DNA of 64,000 nucleotides. Source: an uncultured SAR86 cluster bacterium (GTDB taxonomy: Bacteria > Pseudomonadota > Gammaproteobacteria > Magnimaribacterales > AG-339-G14). Made by a program: the position numbers and the translations under genes. Below, one piece after another: positions 10,582 through 20,717 of this stretch (position 1 is the first letter of the stretch; each line of letters opens with the position of its first letter). The notes below the pieces were generated by a model, which worked only from the letters and a program-made list of their open reading frames with translations, was not told the DNA's origin and did not search any database. The DNA lies in the NCBI GenBank assembly GCA_902523885.1, contig CABZAV010000002.1, positions 192,923-256,922 on the forward strand. Reading direction: 5' to 3'.

Positions 10582-11656
10582 TTTTTTCAGAGAAAAGTTT
10601 CATGAAATCAATTAATGCATCTACAGCTTCTTCACTTACGCCATTGTAAATGCTTGCCCTCATACCGCCGACAGATCTATGGCCAGCGAGATTCAAAAGT
10701 CCAGCTTTTTCAGATTCAGATAGAAACTTAGAATTTAATGAATCATCTTTTAGTAAAAAAGGAACGTTCATGATTGATCTAGAGTTTTTATGAACATCAT
10801 TAAAATAAAATTCATTCTCATCAATAAATGAATAAAGCTTGTTAGATTTTGACTCATTCACTTTTTTTTGGTTCGCTAATCCACCGTTTTTCTTCAACCA
10901 TTTGAAAACTTTTCCTGATAAATACCATGCGAATGTTGGTGGGGTGTTATACATAGAATCCGAATCTGCGTAAGTCTTATAGTTCATCATAGCTGGCAGG
11001 TGAGCATGATCTACTAATAATTCTTTTTTAATAATAATGATGGCAAGTCCTGCAGGCCCAATATTTTTTTGAGCTCCAGCATAAATCAAGCCAAATTTAG
11101 AAATGTCCAAAGGTTCAGAAAGAATACAGGAAGAACAATCAGCTACTATATTTGATGCAGGCAAGTTATCAAGGTCTCTCAAACAAACCCCATCAATAGT
11201 CTCGTTCATTACTAAGTGCAAATAATCAGATTTCTCATTTAAATTCCAACTATCAGGATCAGGATATTTTTTATATGAAATATCGGCTGATGAAGCTGCG
11301 ATGTTTACATTTCCATATTTTTTTGCCTCTTTTATTGCTTTGATAGACCATTGCCCTACATCTAAATAGTCACACGATGAATTAGAATTGGCTAGTAAAT
11401 TCATCGGCACCATTGAAAATTGTAATGAGGCTCCTCCTTGAATAAACAATACCTCGTAATTGTCATTTACATCTAAAAGATCTATTAAATCTTGTTTAGC
11501 AGTTTCTGCAATTTCTACAAATTCTTTACTTCTATGGCTCATTTCCATAGTAGAAAGACCATAACCCTGAAAATCCAGTATTTCATCTTTCAAATCATTT
11601 AGCACATCAGTAGGAAGGGCCGAGGGACCTGCACAAAAATTGTATTTTCTAGACAT
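10574..11656 (-). CDS. serC: Phosphoserine aminotransferase
   Basis: NFCAGPSALPTDVL, GYGLSTMEMSHRSKEF, YAGAQKNIGPAGLAIII. Confidence 0.97.
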   Translation of the reverse strand: MSRKYNFCAGPSALPTDVLNDLKDEILDFQGYGLSTMEMSHRSKEFVEIAETAKQDLIDLLDVNDNYEVLFIQGGASLQFSMVPMNLLANSNSSCDYLDVGQWSIKAIKEAKKYGNVNIAASSADISYKKYPDPDSWNLNEKSDYLHLVMNETIDGVCLRDLDNLPASNIVADCSSCILSEPLDISKFGLIYAGAQKNIGPAGLAIIIIKKELLVDHAHLPAMMNYKTYADSDSMYNTPPTFAWYLSGKVFKWLKKNGGLANQKKVNESKSNKLYSFIDENEFYFNDVHKNSRSIMNVPFLLKDDSLNSKFLSESEKAGLLNLAGHRSVGGMRASIYNGVSEEAVDALIDFMKLFSEKNG

Positions 11657-11670
11657 TTTTTATATTTTTC

Positions 11671-14196
11671 CTAATCATTTTCTAATGCTAAAGCCATACC
11701 ATTTAATTTCTCATTAGCTTTTAATTTTATAACCCTAACTCCTTGGGTATTTCTTCCTATCACACTTATTTCAGAAACCTTTGTTCTTACTAAAGTGCCT
11801 TTGTCTGAAATCAAAATTACTTGATCTTCATCCGAAACTTGATTGGCAGAAATTAACTTGCCGTTTCTTTCAGATAGCTGCATTGCAATAACTCCTTTGG
11901 CGCCCCTTTTTGTTTTTCTAAAGTCTTCTACTTTGGAACGTTTTCCGTAGCCATTTTCTGAAACAGTTAAAATTTCATTATCTTTATTAGGCATTATCAA
12001 AGCAATGACTGATTGATTTTCTTCTAAAGTAATTCCTTTCACTCCCCTTGTATCCCTTCCCATTGGCCTAGCGTCTTTTTCATTGAAGTAAACAGCTTTT
12101 CCCGCATCACTAATCAACATCAAACTACTTGAACCATCAGTGATTGCTGTTCCAACTAACTCATCGGAATTATCTAATTTAATCGCTCTTTTCCCTGATT
12201 TTCTAGGTAATTTAAAATCGATAATTGGAGTTTTTTTAACTACTCCATTTTTAGTTGCCATAAAAACATAGCCTTCGGAATCAAAAGTTTCCACATTAAG
12301 GAGACTTGTTATTCTTTCAGATTCATCGAGTTGAATTAAATTTACTAAAGGCCTGCCTTTAGCAACGCGAGATGCTTGAGGTATTTCATAAACTTTCAGC
12401 CAATAAACTTTTCCTAGATTTGAAAAACACAGCAGAGTCCTGTGAGTGTTAGCAACAATTAATTGCTCGACAAAGTCATCTTCCTTAACCGATGCTGCTG
12501 CTTTTCCTACTCCCCCTCTTCTCTGAGATTGATAAACTTCTAAAGGTTGTGTCTTCGCATAGCCTGCATGAGAGATGGTTACCACCATATCTTCGGGCTT
12601 GATTAAGTCTTCAGTCGATAAATCAAGTCTTTTCTCTATTGGTGTTTTTCTCTCATCGCCATACAAATCTCTAATTTCAATAAGTTCTTCTTTGATTACA
12701 CGTTTCAATTCAGAGGGATCATCTAAGATTTTCTGCAGAAGTTTTATTTCACCCAAAATTTCTTCATATTCCTTTACAAGATTATCCTGTTCTAAACCGG
12801 TTAATTTTTGCAGTCTTAAATCTAAAATGGCCTGAGCTTGGACCGGTGATAATTTATATGATGATCCGGAAAGGCCAAAATCCTTACTCAAAGACTCTGG
12901 TCTTGTGGTTATTTCCCCAGCATTTTTTATTAGTTTTGAGACAACTCCCGCTTTCCATTTTTTTGAAAGAAGTTTTTCTTTGGCAACCTGAGGATCTTTC
13001 GATTTTTTTATTAAATCTATCACTTGATCAATATTAGCCAAAGAAACTGCCAGGCCTTCAAGAATGTGACCTCTATCTTTTGCCTTATTCAGTTCAAATT
13101 CTGTTCTTCTAGAAACGACAGTTCTTCTATGAGAAATAAAAATTTCTAGAAGTTCTTTTAAGTTAAGAAGCTTAGGAGTTTTATTAACGAGAGCGACATT
13201 ATTAACTCCAAAGGCGCTTTCTAACGGTGTTAAAGAATACAAATTATTAAGAATTACTTCTGGATTCTGTCCAGATCTTATTTCTATAACAATTCTCACT
13301 CCTTCTTTATCCGATTCATCCCTTATCTCGGACATGCCGTCAACTTTTTTGTCTCTAGCTAGTTGGGCTATTTTTTCAACTAATCTAGCCTTATTTTGTT
13401 GATAAGGTATTTCAGAAATTATTATTTTTGATTTTTCTTTAGAATCAGTTTCAATTTCCGCTTTTGCCCTTAGGACTATCCTTCCTTTCCCTGTTTTTGC
13501 GGCTTCAATTAGTCCCGAAGAACCATTTAATATTCCTCCAGTAGGAAAATCTGGTCCAGGAATTATTTTTATTAATTCATCAAATTCAATATTGGGATTT
13601 TCTAACAGAGCAAGACTTGCATTAATTGATTCCGTTAAATTATGAGGCAGCATGTTAGTAGCCATACCTACCGCAATTCCTGCAGAACCATTTACTAGTA
13701 AATTTGGTATTTTGGTAGGTAATACGTCTGGAATAAATTCCGTGCCATCGTAATTTTCAACAAAATCTACTGTATTTTTATTTAAATCGGCTAAAAGTTC
13801 TTGAGTGATTTTAGCCATTCTTACTTCCGTATATCTCATTGCGGCTGCACCGTCTCCGTCCATTGAACCAAAATTACCTTGGCCATCGACCAGCGGGTAT
13901 CTCAATGCAAAATCTTGGGCCATTCTGACTATTGTTTCGTAAACTGCTCCATCGCCATGAGGGTGATATTTACCAATTACATCTCCTACAATCCTTGCAG
14001 ATTTTTTATGCGCTAAATTCCAGTTATTGTTTAAAACTTCCATTGCAAATAAAGTCCTTCTATGAACGGGCTTCAAACCATCCCTTGCGTCCGGTAAAGC
14101 CCTTCCCACTATTACGCTCATAGCGTATTCCATGTAAGAATTTTTAAGCTCTTCTTCTATATTTATAGGAATTATTTCTTTAGCTATGTCGTCCAT
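11671..14196 (-). CDS. gyrA: DNA gyrase subunit A
   Basis: [33 protein letters not shown]...[11 protein letters not shown]; GyrA C-terminal beta-pinwheel repeats including QRRGGVGK. Confidence 0.98.
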   Translation of the reverse strand: MDDIAKEIIPINIEEELKNSYMEYAMSVIVGRALPDARDGLKPVHRRTLFAMEVLNNNWNLAHKKSARIVGDVIGKYHPHGDGAVYETIVRMAQDFALRYPLVDGQGNFGSMDGDGAAAMRYTEVRMAKITQELLADLNKNTVDFVENYDGTEFIPDVLPTKIPNLLVNGSAGIAVGMATNMLPHNLTESINASLALLENPNIEFDELIKIIPGPDFPTGGILNGSSGLIEAAKTGKGRIVLRAKAEIETDSKEKSKIIISEIPYQQNKARLVEKIAQLARDKKVDGMSEIRDESDKEGVRIVIEIRSGQNPEVILNNLYSLTPLESAFGVNNVALVNKTPKLLNLKELLEIFISHRRTVVSRRTEFELNKAKDRGHILEGLAVSLANIDQVIDLIKKSKDPQVAKEKLLSKKWKAGVVSKLIKNAGEITTRPESLSKDFGLSGSSYKLSPVQAQAILDLRLQKLTGLEQDNLVKEYEEILGEIKLLQKILDDPSELKRVIKEELIEIRDLYGDERKTPIEKRLDLSTEDLIKPEDMVVTISHAGYAKTQPLEVYQSQRRGGVGKAAASVKEDDFVEQLIVANTHRTLLCFSNLGKVYWLKVYEIPQASRVAKGRPLVNLIQLDESERITSLLNVETFDSEGYVFMATKNGVVKKTPIIDFKLPRKSGKRAIKLDNSDELVGTAITDGSSSLMLISDAGKAVYFNEKDARPMGRDTRGVKGITLEENQSVIALIMPNKDNEILTVSENGYGKRSKVEDFRKTKRGAKGVIAMQLSERNGKLISANQVSDEDQVILISDKGTLVRTKVSEISVIGRNTQGVRVIKLKANEKLNGMALALEND

Positions 14197-14264
14197 AAAA
14201 TGAGGAATTTTTAATAAAAAACATTAAAGTTTTATTTAAAAATGTATGCAATTTCAAAGCCTAA

Positions 14265-14273
14265 ATTATACCA
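14265..14273 (-). promoter_or_regulatory. Putative extended -10 promoter (TGGTATAAT) upstream of gyrA
   Basis: Minus-strand TGG-TATAAT about 70 nt upstream of the gyrA ATG, in the only gap between pntB and gyrA. Confidence 0.5.
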
Positions 14274-14308
14274 TCTAGCGGCATAATAAAGGCTTTAAAT
14301 TATCTAAT

Positions 14309-15718
14309 TTAAGACTTAAATTCAGAGACTAAAGTGGAAATTGATTCTTTAGCATCTCCAAATAACATCCTAGAATTTTCTTTTAGAAAAAGAGGGTTGT
14401 CTATTCCAGCAAACCCTGAAGCCATAGATCTTTTAAGGATAAAAACGGTTTTAGCTCTATCTGCTTCTATGACTGGCATACCATAAATTGGGCTACCCTC
14501 ATTTTCTCTGGCATCGGGATTAACAACATCATTTGCTCCAATAACAACGCAAACATCTACAGTATCCATAATTGGATTCACATCATCCGGCTCAACTAAT
14601 AAATCATAAGAAACGTTCGCTTCAGCTAATAGAACATTCATATGCCCAGGCATTCGTCCTGCAACAGGATGAATACCATAATTTACTTCGCATCCATTTT
14701 CTTCTAATAGTTCTCCTAATTCTCTTACACTGTGTTGAGCTTGAGACACTGCCATCCCATAACCAGGAACAAATAAAACAGAATTCGCTGCCTCTAGAAT
14801 TAAATATGCATCTGAAGCATTAATTGGCTTAACTTCCCCTTGTATTTCTCCAGATTTGTTTCCTTCTGATGAAGAAACAGCTCCAAAGCCTCCAAAAAGA
14901 ACGTTCATTAAAGATCTATTCATGGCTTTGCACATTATGTTTGTAAGTATCAAGCCACTAGCACCAACTAATGAACCAGCCACAATCAAAACATTATTAT
15001 TGATTACAAAACCAGCAGCAGCAGCAGCTACACCTGAATAACTATTTAATAAAGCTATAATTACAGGCATGTCAGCACCGCCAATAGGAGCTGTCAGTAA
15101 AACTCCCAATATTAAAGCGCTAATGATTAGGGAAACTAAAAGATAGAATCTTGAGATTCCTAGAAGACCACTATCTATAACAATTTCGATTCCTAATATA
15201 AAAGACAAAACAATAAAAATGGTTAGAACTGTTCTCTGACCAAAATATAGAAAGGGTTTGCCGTTAATAATTTCAGATAACTTTCCAAAAGCTAACAAAC
15301 TACCAGTAAAAGTAACTCCACCGATTAAAACGGTAAAAAAAACAGCTGTGAGAGCAATTGCATTCAATGCAGAAGTTATATTTAAAAATTCTGCTGAGCC
15401 CACAAGCAAACTAGCTATTCCACCAAAACCGTTAAACAATGCTACTAATTCAGGCATAGTAGTCATTTTTACAAAGGACGCAGCTGAAGCCCCTACAATT
15501 GCGCCAGCAATAAGTGCTATAGTAAGCCACTGATAAGAAATTATATTGTTACCCATTAAGGTTACAATAATTGCTAGGAGCATTCCTAGGGCAGATATTA
15601 AATTACCTCTCTGCGCCGTTTCGGGAGAACTGAGCATTTTTAATCCAAAAATAAATAAGATTGAAGCCAATATATAAGATAGGTTTACGAAAAGTTCCGA
15701 CTGAAAAAACATATTCAT
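14309..15718 (-). CDS. pntB: NAD(P) transhydrogenase subunit beta
   Basis: Multi-TM N-terminus plus VPGYGMAVSQAQHSVRELGELLEENG...VEPDDVNPIMDTVDVCVVIGANDVVNP. Confidence 0.96.
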   Translation of the reverse strand: MNMFFQSELFVNLSYILASILFIFGLKMLSSPETAQRGNLISALGMLLAIIVTLMGNNIISYQWLTIALIAGAIVGASAASFVKMTTMPELVALFNGFGGIASLLVGSAEFLNITSALNAIALTAVFFTVLIGGVTFTGSLLAFGKLSEIINGKPFLYFGQRTVLTIFIVLSFILGIEIVIDSGLLGISRFYLLVSLIISALILGVLLTAPIGGADMPVIIALLNSYSGVAAAAAGFVINNNVLIVAGSLVGASGLILTNIMCKAMNRSLMNVLFGGFGAVSSSEGNKSGEIQGEVKPINASDAYLILEAANSVLFVPGYGMAVSQAQHSVRELGELLEENGCEVNYGIHPVAGRMPGHMNVLLAEANVSYDLLVEPDDVNPIMDTVDVCVVIGANDVVNPDARENEGSPIYGMPVIEADRAKTVFILKRSMASGFAGIDNPLFLKENSRMLFGDAKESISTLVSEFKS

Positions 15719-15996
15719 TTCTTTTTAAACATCCCTAGCATTCTATTTGTCACTAAATAGCCACCCACAACATTTATAGTTGCAAAAAAAACCGCTCCCG
15801 TACCTAGAATCGTAGTCAAAAGAACGCTATCAGAGCCTGACGAAAGAATTGCACCTACGATAGTTATTCCTGATATTGCATTTGCCCCTGACATTAAAGG
15901 CGTATGAAGAGTAGATGGAACTTTATTAATTAATTCAAAGCCTAAAAATATCGCTAAGATCAAAACAAACAATAACATTATGAAAAGACTATCCAT
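15715..15996 (-). CDS. pntAB: NAD(P) transhydrogenase subunit alpha part 2 (membrane part)
   Basis: 93 aa: GFELINKVPSTLHTPLMSGANAISGITIVGA. Confidence 0.93.
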   Translation of the reverse strand: MDSLFIMLLFVLILAIFLGFELINKVPSTLHTPLMSGANAISGITIVGAILSSGSDSVLLTTILGTGAVFFATINVVGGYLVTNRMLGMFKKK

Positions 15997-17123
15997 CAGC
16001 TATACCTCTCTTTTACTATGGAGTTTACAAATTCTCCTTTATGCGTGACAAGACATCCAGATAATATATCGTCGCTTGTTGTAATTTCTAATATGGAATT
16101 TTTTTGATCCCAAAATTCATCAATAAGATTAAATATATTTGCAGAATAAACTTGGCTAGCATGTACAGCAACCTCTCCAGGAAGATTTGTATTACCTACA
16201 ATAGTTATACCGTTTAAATCTACATTTTCATTTGGTTTTGAACCCTCTACATTCCCACCAGTTCCAACAGCCATATCAATGATTACGCTACCAGGATTCA
16301 TGTCTTCTATCATCTCTGAAGTGATAATGATGGGGGCTTTTCGCCCAAAAACTTGAGCAGTCGTAATTATTACATCAGAGTTTGAGCATGCTTTTTTCAT
16401 CCCAGCTCTTTGAAGATCTAACTGTTCAGCTGTTAATTCCTTTGCGTAACCTTGAGACGTTTCTTCAGTTTCTCCAATATCAATTTTGACAAATCTTGCA
16501 CCTAAAGATTTTACTTGCTCTTCAACAACTGGCCTAGTATCAAAAGCTTCAACTTTAGCGCCTAGTCTTTTCGCTGTTGCAATTGCTTGAAGGCCAGCCA
16601 CACCTACCCCAACAACAAAAACTTTGGAAGGTGAAATTGTTCCAGCTGCCGTCATCATCATAGGAAAAGACTTGGAAAGAATATTAGAAGCTATTAAAAC
16701 TGCCGCATACCCACCTAAATTAGCTTGCGAACTTAGTGCGTCCATTTTTTGAGCTCGAGTAGTTCTTGGAATCAATTCCATGCTGATTGAAGAAATTTTC
16801 TTTGCTTTTAAGTCTTCAACTAACTCTTTATCGTTAAAAGGATCCAAAAAACTGACAATAAGAGAATTTTCTTTTACATCAATTAAATCCTCCCCAGATA
16901 ATTTATTTACAGAACAAATAATATTTCCTTCTTTAAGACCTTTTTTTCGATCTACTATTTCAGCGCCAAGTTCTTTATAAATTTCATCTTTGAATCCGAG
17001 ATGCAAACCAATACTTGTTTGCACAGAAACTTTTAAACCATTGTCTAAATATTTTTTTAAAAAATCAGGAGTGATTGAAATTCTTGTCTCTGAATCTAGC
17101 TCTTTAGGAAAAAAAATTTTCAT
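15996..17123 (-). CDS. pntAA: NAD(P) transhydrogenase subunit alpha part 1
   Basis: FPKELDSETRISITPDFLKKYLDNG...VVGVGVAGLQAIATAKRLGAKVEAFDTRPVVEEQVKSLGA. Confidence 0.95.
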   Translation of the reverse strand: MKIFFPKELDSETRISITPDFLKKYLDNGLKVSVQTSIGLHLGFKDEIYKELGAEIVDRKKGLKEGNIICSVNKLSGEDLIDVKENSLIVSFLDPFNDKELVEDLKAKKISSISMELIPRTTRAQKMDALSSQANLGGYAAVLIASNILSKSFPMMMTAAGTISPSKVFVVGVGVAGLQAIATAKRLGAKVEAFDTRPVVEEQVKSLGARFVKIDIGETEETSQGYAKELTAEQLDLQRAGMKKACSNSDVIITTAQVFGRKAPIIITSEMIEDMNPGSVIIDMAVGTGGNVEGSKPNENVDLNGITIVGNTNLPGEVAVHASQVYSANIFNLIDEFWDQKNSILEITTSDDILSGCLVTHKGEFVNSIVKERYS

Positions 17124-17187
17124 ATGAATATAAATTTACTTAATTTTAATGACAAAAAACTATTAAATCTAACATAATGCTTCTGTA

Positions 17188-17883
17188 ATGAATATCGATC
17201 CATCGGAAAAAGAAAAATTTAACAAAATTGCTGAGGAGTGGTGGGATCCCAATGGAAAATTTGCCCCGCTACATATTATCAACCCTTTGAGATCTAATTA
17301 TGTTTCTGAAAAAGTTGATTTAAAAAATAAAAATGTAATTGATGTCGCTTGTGGCGGTGGATTGCTGGTAGAAGCTTTACATAATTTTGGGGCTAACGTT
17401 ACCGGCATCGACATATCTGATGTTGCGATTAATACAGCAAAAATTCATGCAAAAAAAACCAATTGCGATGTAACCTACATCAATGGTGAAGCCGAAGAGC
17501 TGTTACCAGAAAAAAAAGAAGCGTTTGATGTAGTAACCTGCTTAGAAGCAATTGAGCATGTTCCAGACCCACAACAATTAGTGAAAACTTGTTCTGATTT
17601 GTGCAAACCTGGTGGAACGATAGTTTTTTCAACAATTAACAGAAATCCAAAATCTTTTCTTTTCGCAATCATTGGGGCGGAATATATATTAAATCTTTTG
17701 CCTAAAGGCACTCATGAGTTCAAGAAATTTATCAAACCTTCCGAACTTTCAAATATGATGAGAAATTCGAATTTAGAGGTAAAGGAAATTATAGGGATGA
17801 GTTATAACCCTCTTACTAAGAAATATTGGCTTGGAAAAGACGTAGACGTAAACTACTTAATCCATGCAGAAAAATCTAAATAA
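17188..17883 (+). CDS. ubiG: Ubiquinone biosynthesis O-methyltransferase
   Basis: KIAEEWWDPNGKFAPLHIINPLR, DVACGGGLLVEAL, GTHEFKKFIKPSEL. Confidence 0.96.
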   Translation: MNIDPSEKEKFNKIAEEWWDPNGKFAPLHIINPLRSNYVSEKVDLKNKNVIDVACGGGLLVEALHNFGANVTGIDISDVAINTAKIHAKKTNCDVTYINGEAEELLPEKKEAFDVVTCLEAIEHVPDPQQLVKTCSDLCKPGGTIVFSTINRNPKSFLFAIIGAEYILNLLPKGTHEFKKFIKPSELSNMMRNSNLEVKEIIGMSYNPLTKKYWLGKDVDVNYLIHAEKSK

Positions 17884-18529
17884 AAAATATAAATTATTTC
17901 TATTTGACTTAGATGGCACTCTTTTGGATACAGCTAAAGAATTTCATATAGCCTTGAATGAAGTTCTAAAAAGAGAAAATAAACCAAGCCCAAATTTTGA
18001 AAAAGTAAGAGAAAAGGTATCTGATGGAGCTGGAGCCTTGGTTACTTTGGGATTTAACATCGAAGAGCAAAGTATTAATTTTGAAGAAAAAAGAAATGCT
18101 CTGTTAAAGGCCTATAAAAAGGTCTTTTTGGATTCAAATCCTTTCGAAGGAGTAGACGAAGTTATCTCTTTGTTTGAAGAAAGAAAGATACTTTGGGGAA
18201 TAGTCACTAATAAACCAAAAATATTTTCAGCTCAAATATTCAAATCTTTGGGATGGGATAAAAAAGCAAAAATATTGGTTTGTCCCGATGACGCTGAAAA
18301 TTTGAGGAAACCTGATCCAGCCACGTTAAAATATGCTTTAAAAAAATTAAATCAACATCCCAAAGATACTCTTTATGTGGGTGATAATTGGCGAGATCTT
18401 GAAGCTGCAAGAAATGCAAATATAACCCCTGTTTTTGCTGAATATGGATATGTAAAGGATAGAGAATTTCCTCCTAATAAAAACGGCTTTAATATAAAGA
18501 ATATTAGAGAAATCCTTACTTTTACTTAA
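17864..18529 (+). CDS. gph: HAD-family phosphatase, phosphoglycolate phosphatase-like
   Basis: LFLFDLDGTLLDTAKEF, VTNKP, PDPATLKYALKKL...VGDNWRDLEAARNA; follows and overlaps ubiG. Confidence 0.85.
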   Translation: MQKNLNKKYKLFLFDLDGTLLDTAKEFHIALNEVLKRENKPSPNFEKVREKVSDGAGALVTLGFNIEEQSINFEEKRNALLKAYKKVFLDSNPFEGVDEVISLFEERKILWGIVTNKPKIFSAQIFKSLGWDKKAKILVCPDDAENLRKPDPATLKYALKKLNQHPKDTLYVGDNWRDLEAARNANITPVFAEYGYVKDREFPPNKNGFNIKNIREILTFT

Positions 18530-19232
18530 AAAACTCTTTAATCTCTTTATCTTCTAAATCCCTAAATTTGCCAGGAGAAAGATCAGCGGGTAAAAAGATA
18601 TGTCCTAATCTTGTTCTCTTTAATCTCGAAACTTCAAAGCCTAAACTATTCCACAATTTTCTAACTGCTCTATTTTTGCCTTCCATAATAACCATAGCAA
18701 ACCAAGTATGAGATTTAGTAGTCCTCCCTCTAACAACATCAGTGAATTTTAAAAAATCTCCTTCGATTTTTATGCCTTTTAAAAGCTTTTCTAAGTCTTC
18801 CTCCGTTGGTTTACCTCTTATTCTTGCTAGATACTCCCTTTCTAGTTGTTTCTTAGGATGTATTATTTTGTTTGCTAAAACTCCATCGTTTGAAAATAAA
18901 AGTAGTCCGCTAGTATTTATGTCTAATCTACCTAAAGCCACCCATCTAGAGTTTTTTAAAATTGGTAGATTTTCAAAAACTGTTGGCTTGCCATATCCTG
19001 ATTTCGAACAGATCTCACCTATTGGCTTGTGATAAATAATAAGTCTTTTTTTGGAAGGAGTTAATTTAATCTCTTTGCCATCAATAAATATTTTATCTCC
19101 AGCTTCTGCTTTATCGCCTAATCTAGCTTTTTTATCGTTTAAAAAGACTCTTCCAGATTCAATAAGCAATTCAGCTTTTCTTCTTGAACATATACCAGCA
19201 TCTGCAACAGCCTTTTGAAGGCGAACTGACAT
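18522..19232 (-). CDS. rluB: Pseudouridine synthase (RsuA/RluB family)
   Basis: S4 domain (RLQKAVADAGICSRRKAELLI...GRVFLND), GRLDINTSGLLLFSNDG; next to scpAB. Confidence 0.9.
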   Translation of the reverse strand: MSVRLQKAVADAGICSRRKAELLIESGRVFLNDKKARLGDKAEAGDKIFIDGKEIKLTPSKKRLIIYHKPIGEICSKSGYGKPTVFENLPILKNSRWVALGRLDINTSGLLLFSNDGVLANKIIHPKKQLEREYLARIRGKPTEEDLEKLLKGIKIEGDFLKFTDVVRGRTTKSHTWFAMVIMEGKNRAVRKLWNSLGFEVSRLKRTRLGHIFLPADLSPGKFRDLEDKEIKEFFK

Positions 19233-19234
19233 TT

Positions 19235-19825
19235 TTATTCCTGAATCGAGGCTTTTTCCTCTTTTTGCTCTTCAATAAGTAGTGGCATCTGAATTTCTTC
19301 TGGTATATTTCCTATATCAGGTAATTCAGGCAAATCTGATAATTTTCTTAAATTCAAGTCGTCTAAAAAATCCTTCGTAGTAGATAGCAAAGAAGGTCTT
19401 CCAGGAACATCCCTATGACCTACTACCTTAATCCACCCTCGATCCATTAAATTTCTTATAATTTGGCTACTCACTGAAACTCCTCTTACCTCTTCAATCT
19501 CAGCCCTAGTGATTGGTTGTTTATAAGCAATTAAAGCAAGAGTTTCCATCATTGCTCGCGAGAACTTTTGAGGCTTTGTTTCCCAAAGTTTTGATATCCA
19601 AGTGGAATAATCTTGCTTAACCTTCAATCTATATCCATTAGCCACCTTAACCAATTCAATACTGCGTTCAGAGTAAAAATTCTCAAGCTTATTTAGTGCC
19701 TCTTTAATATCAGTTGAATTGACAGCGTCTGAATCATTGAAAGCTTTCAAAATTTCAGCCTCAGTTAGAGGTCTTGAAGATGATAGCAATAGAGATTCAA
19801 CAATATTTTCTATGTTTTCAGTCAT
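19235..19825 (-). CDS. scpB: Segregation and condensation protein B
   Basis: ENIVESLLLSSSRPLTEAEI...LALIAYKQPITRAEIEEVRGVSV...RDVPGRPSLLSTTKDFLD. Start chosen at MTENIEN, just after the scpA stop. Confidence 0.94.
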   Translation of the reverse strand: MTENIENIVESLLLSSSRPLTEAEILKAFNDSDAVNSTDIKEALNKLENFYSERSIELVKVANGYRLKVKQDYSTWISKLWETKPQKFSRAMMETLALIAYKQPITRAEIEEVRGVSVSSQIIRNLMDRGWIKVVGHRDVPGRPSLLSTTKDFLDDLNLRKLSDLPELPDIGNIPEEIQMPLLIEEQKEEKASIQE

Positions 19826-19826
19826 A

Positions 19827-20642
19827 TCAGTGAATTTCCTCTTTAGCTGATAAATGAATTTGACCAAAATCTTCAGATTGGATTAAAGTGATCAAAGAAT
19901 CTTTGACTAATTCCAGCATGGCTAGAAAATTAACAATGATTCCAATTTTTCCTTCTTCGGTAAGACAAATTTTAAAAAAATCTAAATATTTTTCATTCAC
20001 CAATAGATCAAGAATGTAAGACATTTTTTCTCGGGTAGAAAGTTTTTCAAATTCTATTATATGACTTACATTTAGTTTCTGTCTTTCGATCAATTCAGCA
20101 AAAACTTGAGCTATTTGACTTAAATCAACAGAAGGAAGATTTTCTTTTGATTCAAATTCAGGTAATGCAGAAGAAGCAATATAAAAATCTCTATTTATTC
20201 TAGGTAACTCTTCAATATTATTAGATGCTTCTTTGTAACGCTCATATTCTTGAAGTCTTCTAATTAATTCAGATCTAGGATCTTCCTCTTCATTTTCATC
20301 GTCAAATTCCTTAGGCAACATCATCCTTGATTTGATTTCTGTTAAGTAAGCTGCCATCACAAGATACTCTCCAACTAAATCAAATTGAATCTTTTCCATT
20401 AATTCAATGTATTGAACGTATTGATCTGTGATTCTAGAGACGTCTATTTCTAAAATATTTAAATTTTGTTTTTTTATAAAATACAGCAGTAAATCAAGAG
20501 GTCCTTCAAAAGATTCCAAAAAAATCTTTAATGCATTTGGAGGGATATATAAGTCATCTGAAGGCAGAGATACTTCCTCGCCATTAAGAATTGCAAGGTT
20601 AAATTCAGCTTGTTTAGGCTGAAAAACAGACGTTTTAACCAT
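19827..20642 (-). CDS. scpA: Segregation and condensation protein A
   Basis: FEGPLDLLLYFIKKQNLNILEIDVSRITDQYVQYIE...EYLVMAAYLTEIKSRMMLP. Start placed at MVKTSVFQP; the ORF-track start at 20666 would be TTG. Confidence 0.93.
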   Translation of the reverse strand: MVKTSVFQPKQAEFNLAILNGEEVSLPSDDLYIPPNALKIFLESFEGPLDLLLYFIKKQNLNILEIDVSRITDQYVQYIELMEKIQFDLVGEYLVMAAYLTEIKSRMMLPKEFDDENEEEDPRSELIRRLQEYERYKEASNNIEELPRINRDFYIASSALPEFESKENLPSVDLSQIAQVFAELIERQKLNVSHIIEFEKLSTREKMSYILDLLVNEKYLDFFKICLTEEGKIGIIVNFLAMLELVKDSLITLIQSEDFGQIHLSAKEEIH

Positions 20643-20654
20643 AAATATAGCGCA

Positions 20655-20660
20655 ATTATA
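20655..20660 (-). promoter_or_regulatory. Putative -10 element (TATAAT) close to the scpA start
   Basis: Minus-strand TATAAT ends 12 nt upstream of the chosen scpA ATG. Confidence 0.4.
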
Positions 20661-20717
20661 AGACAAAAACGCTTTTTACACACTATGTAGTGGTTTTTTT
20701 AGAAATTTATCCTAGAT

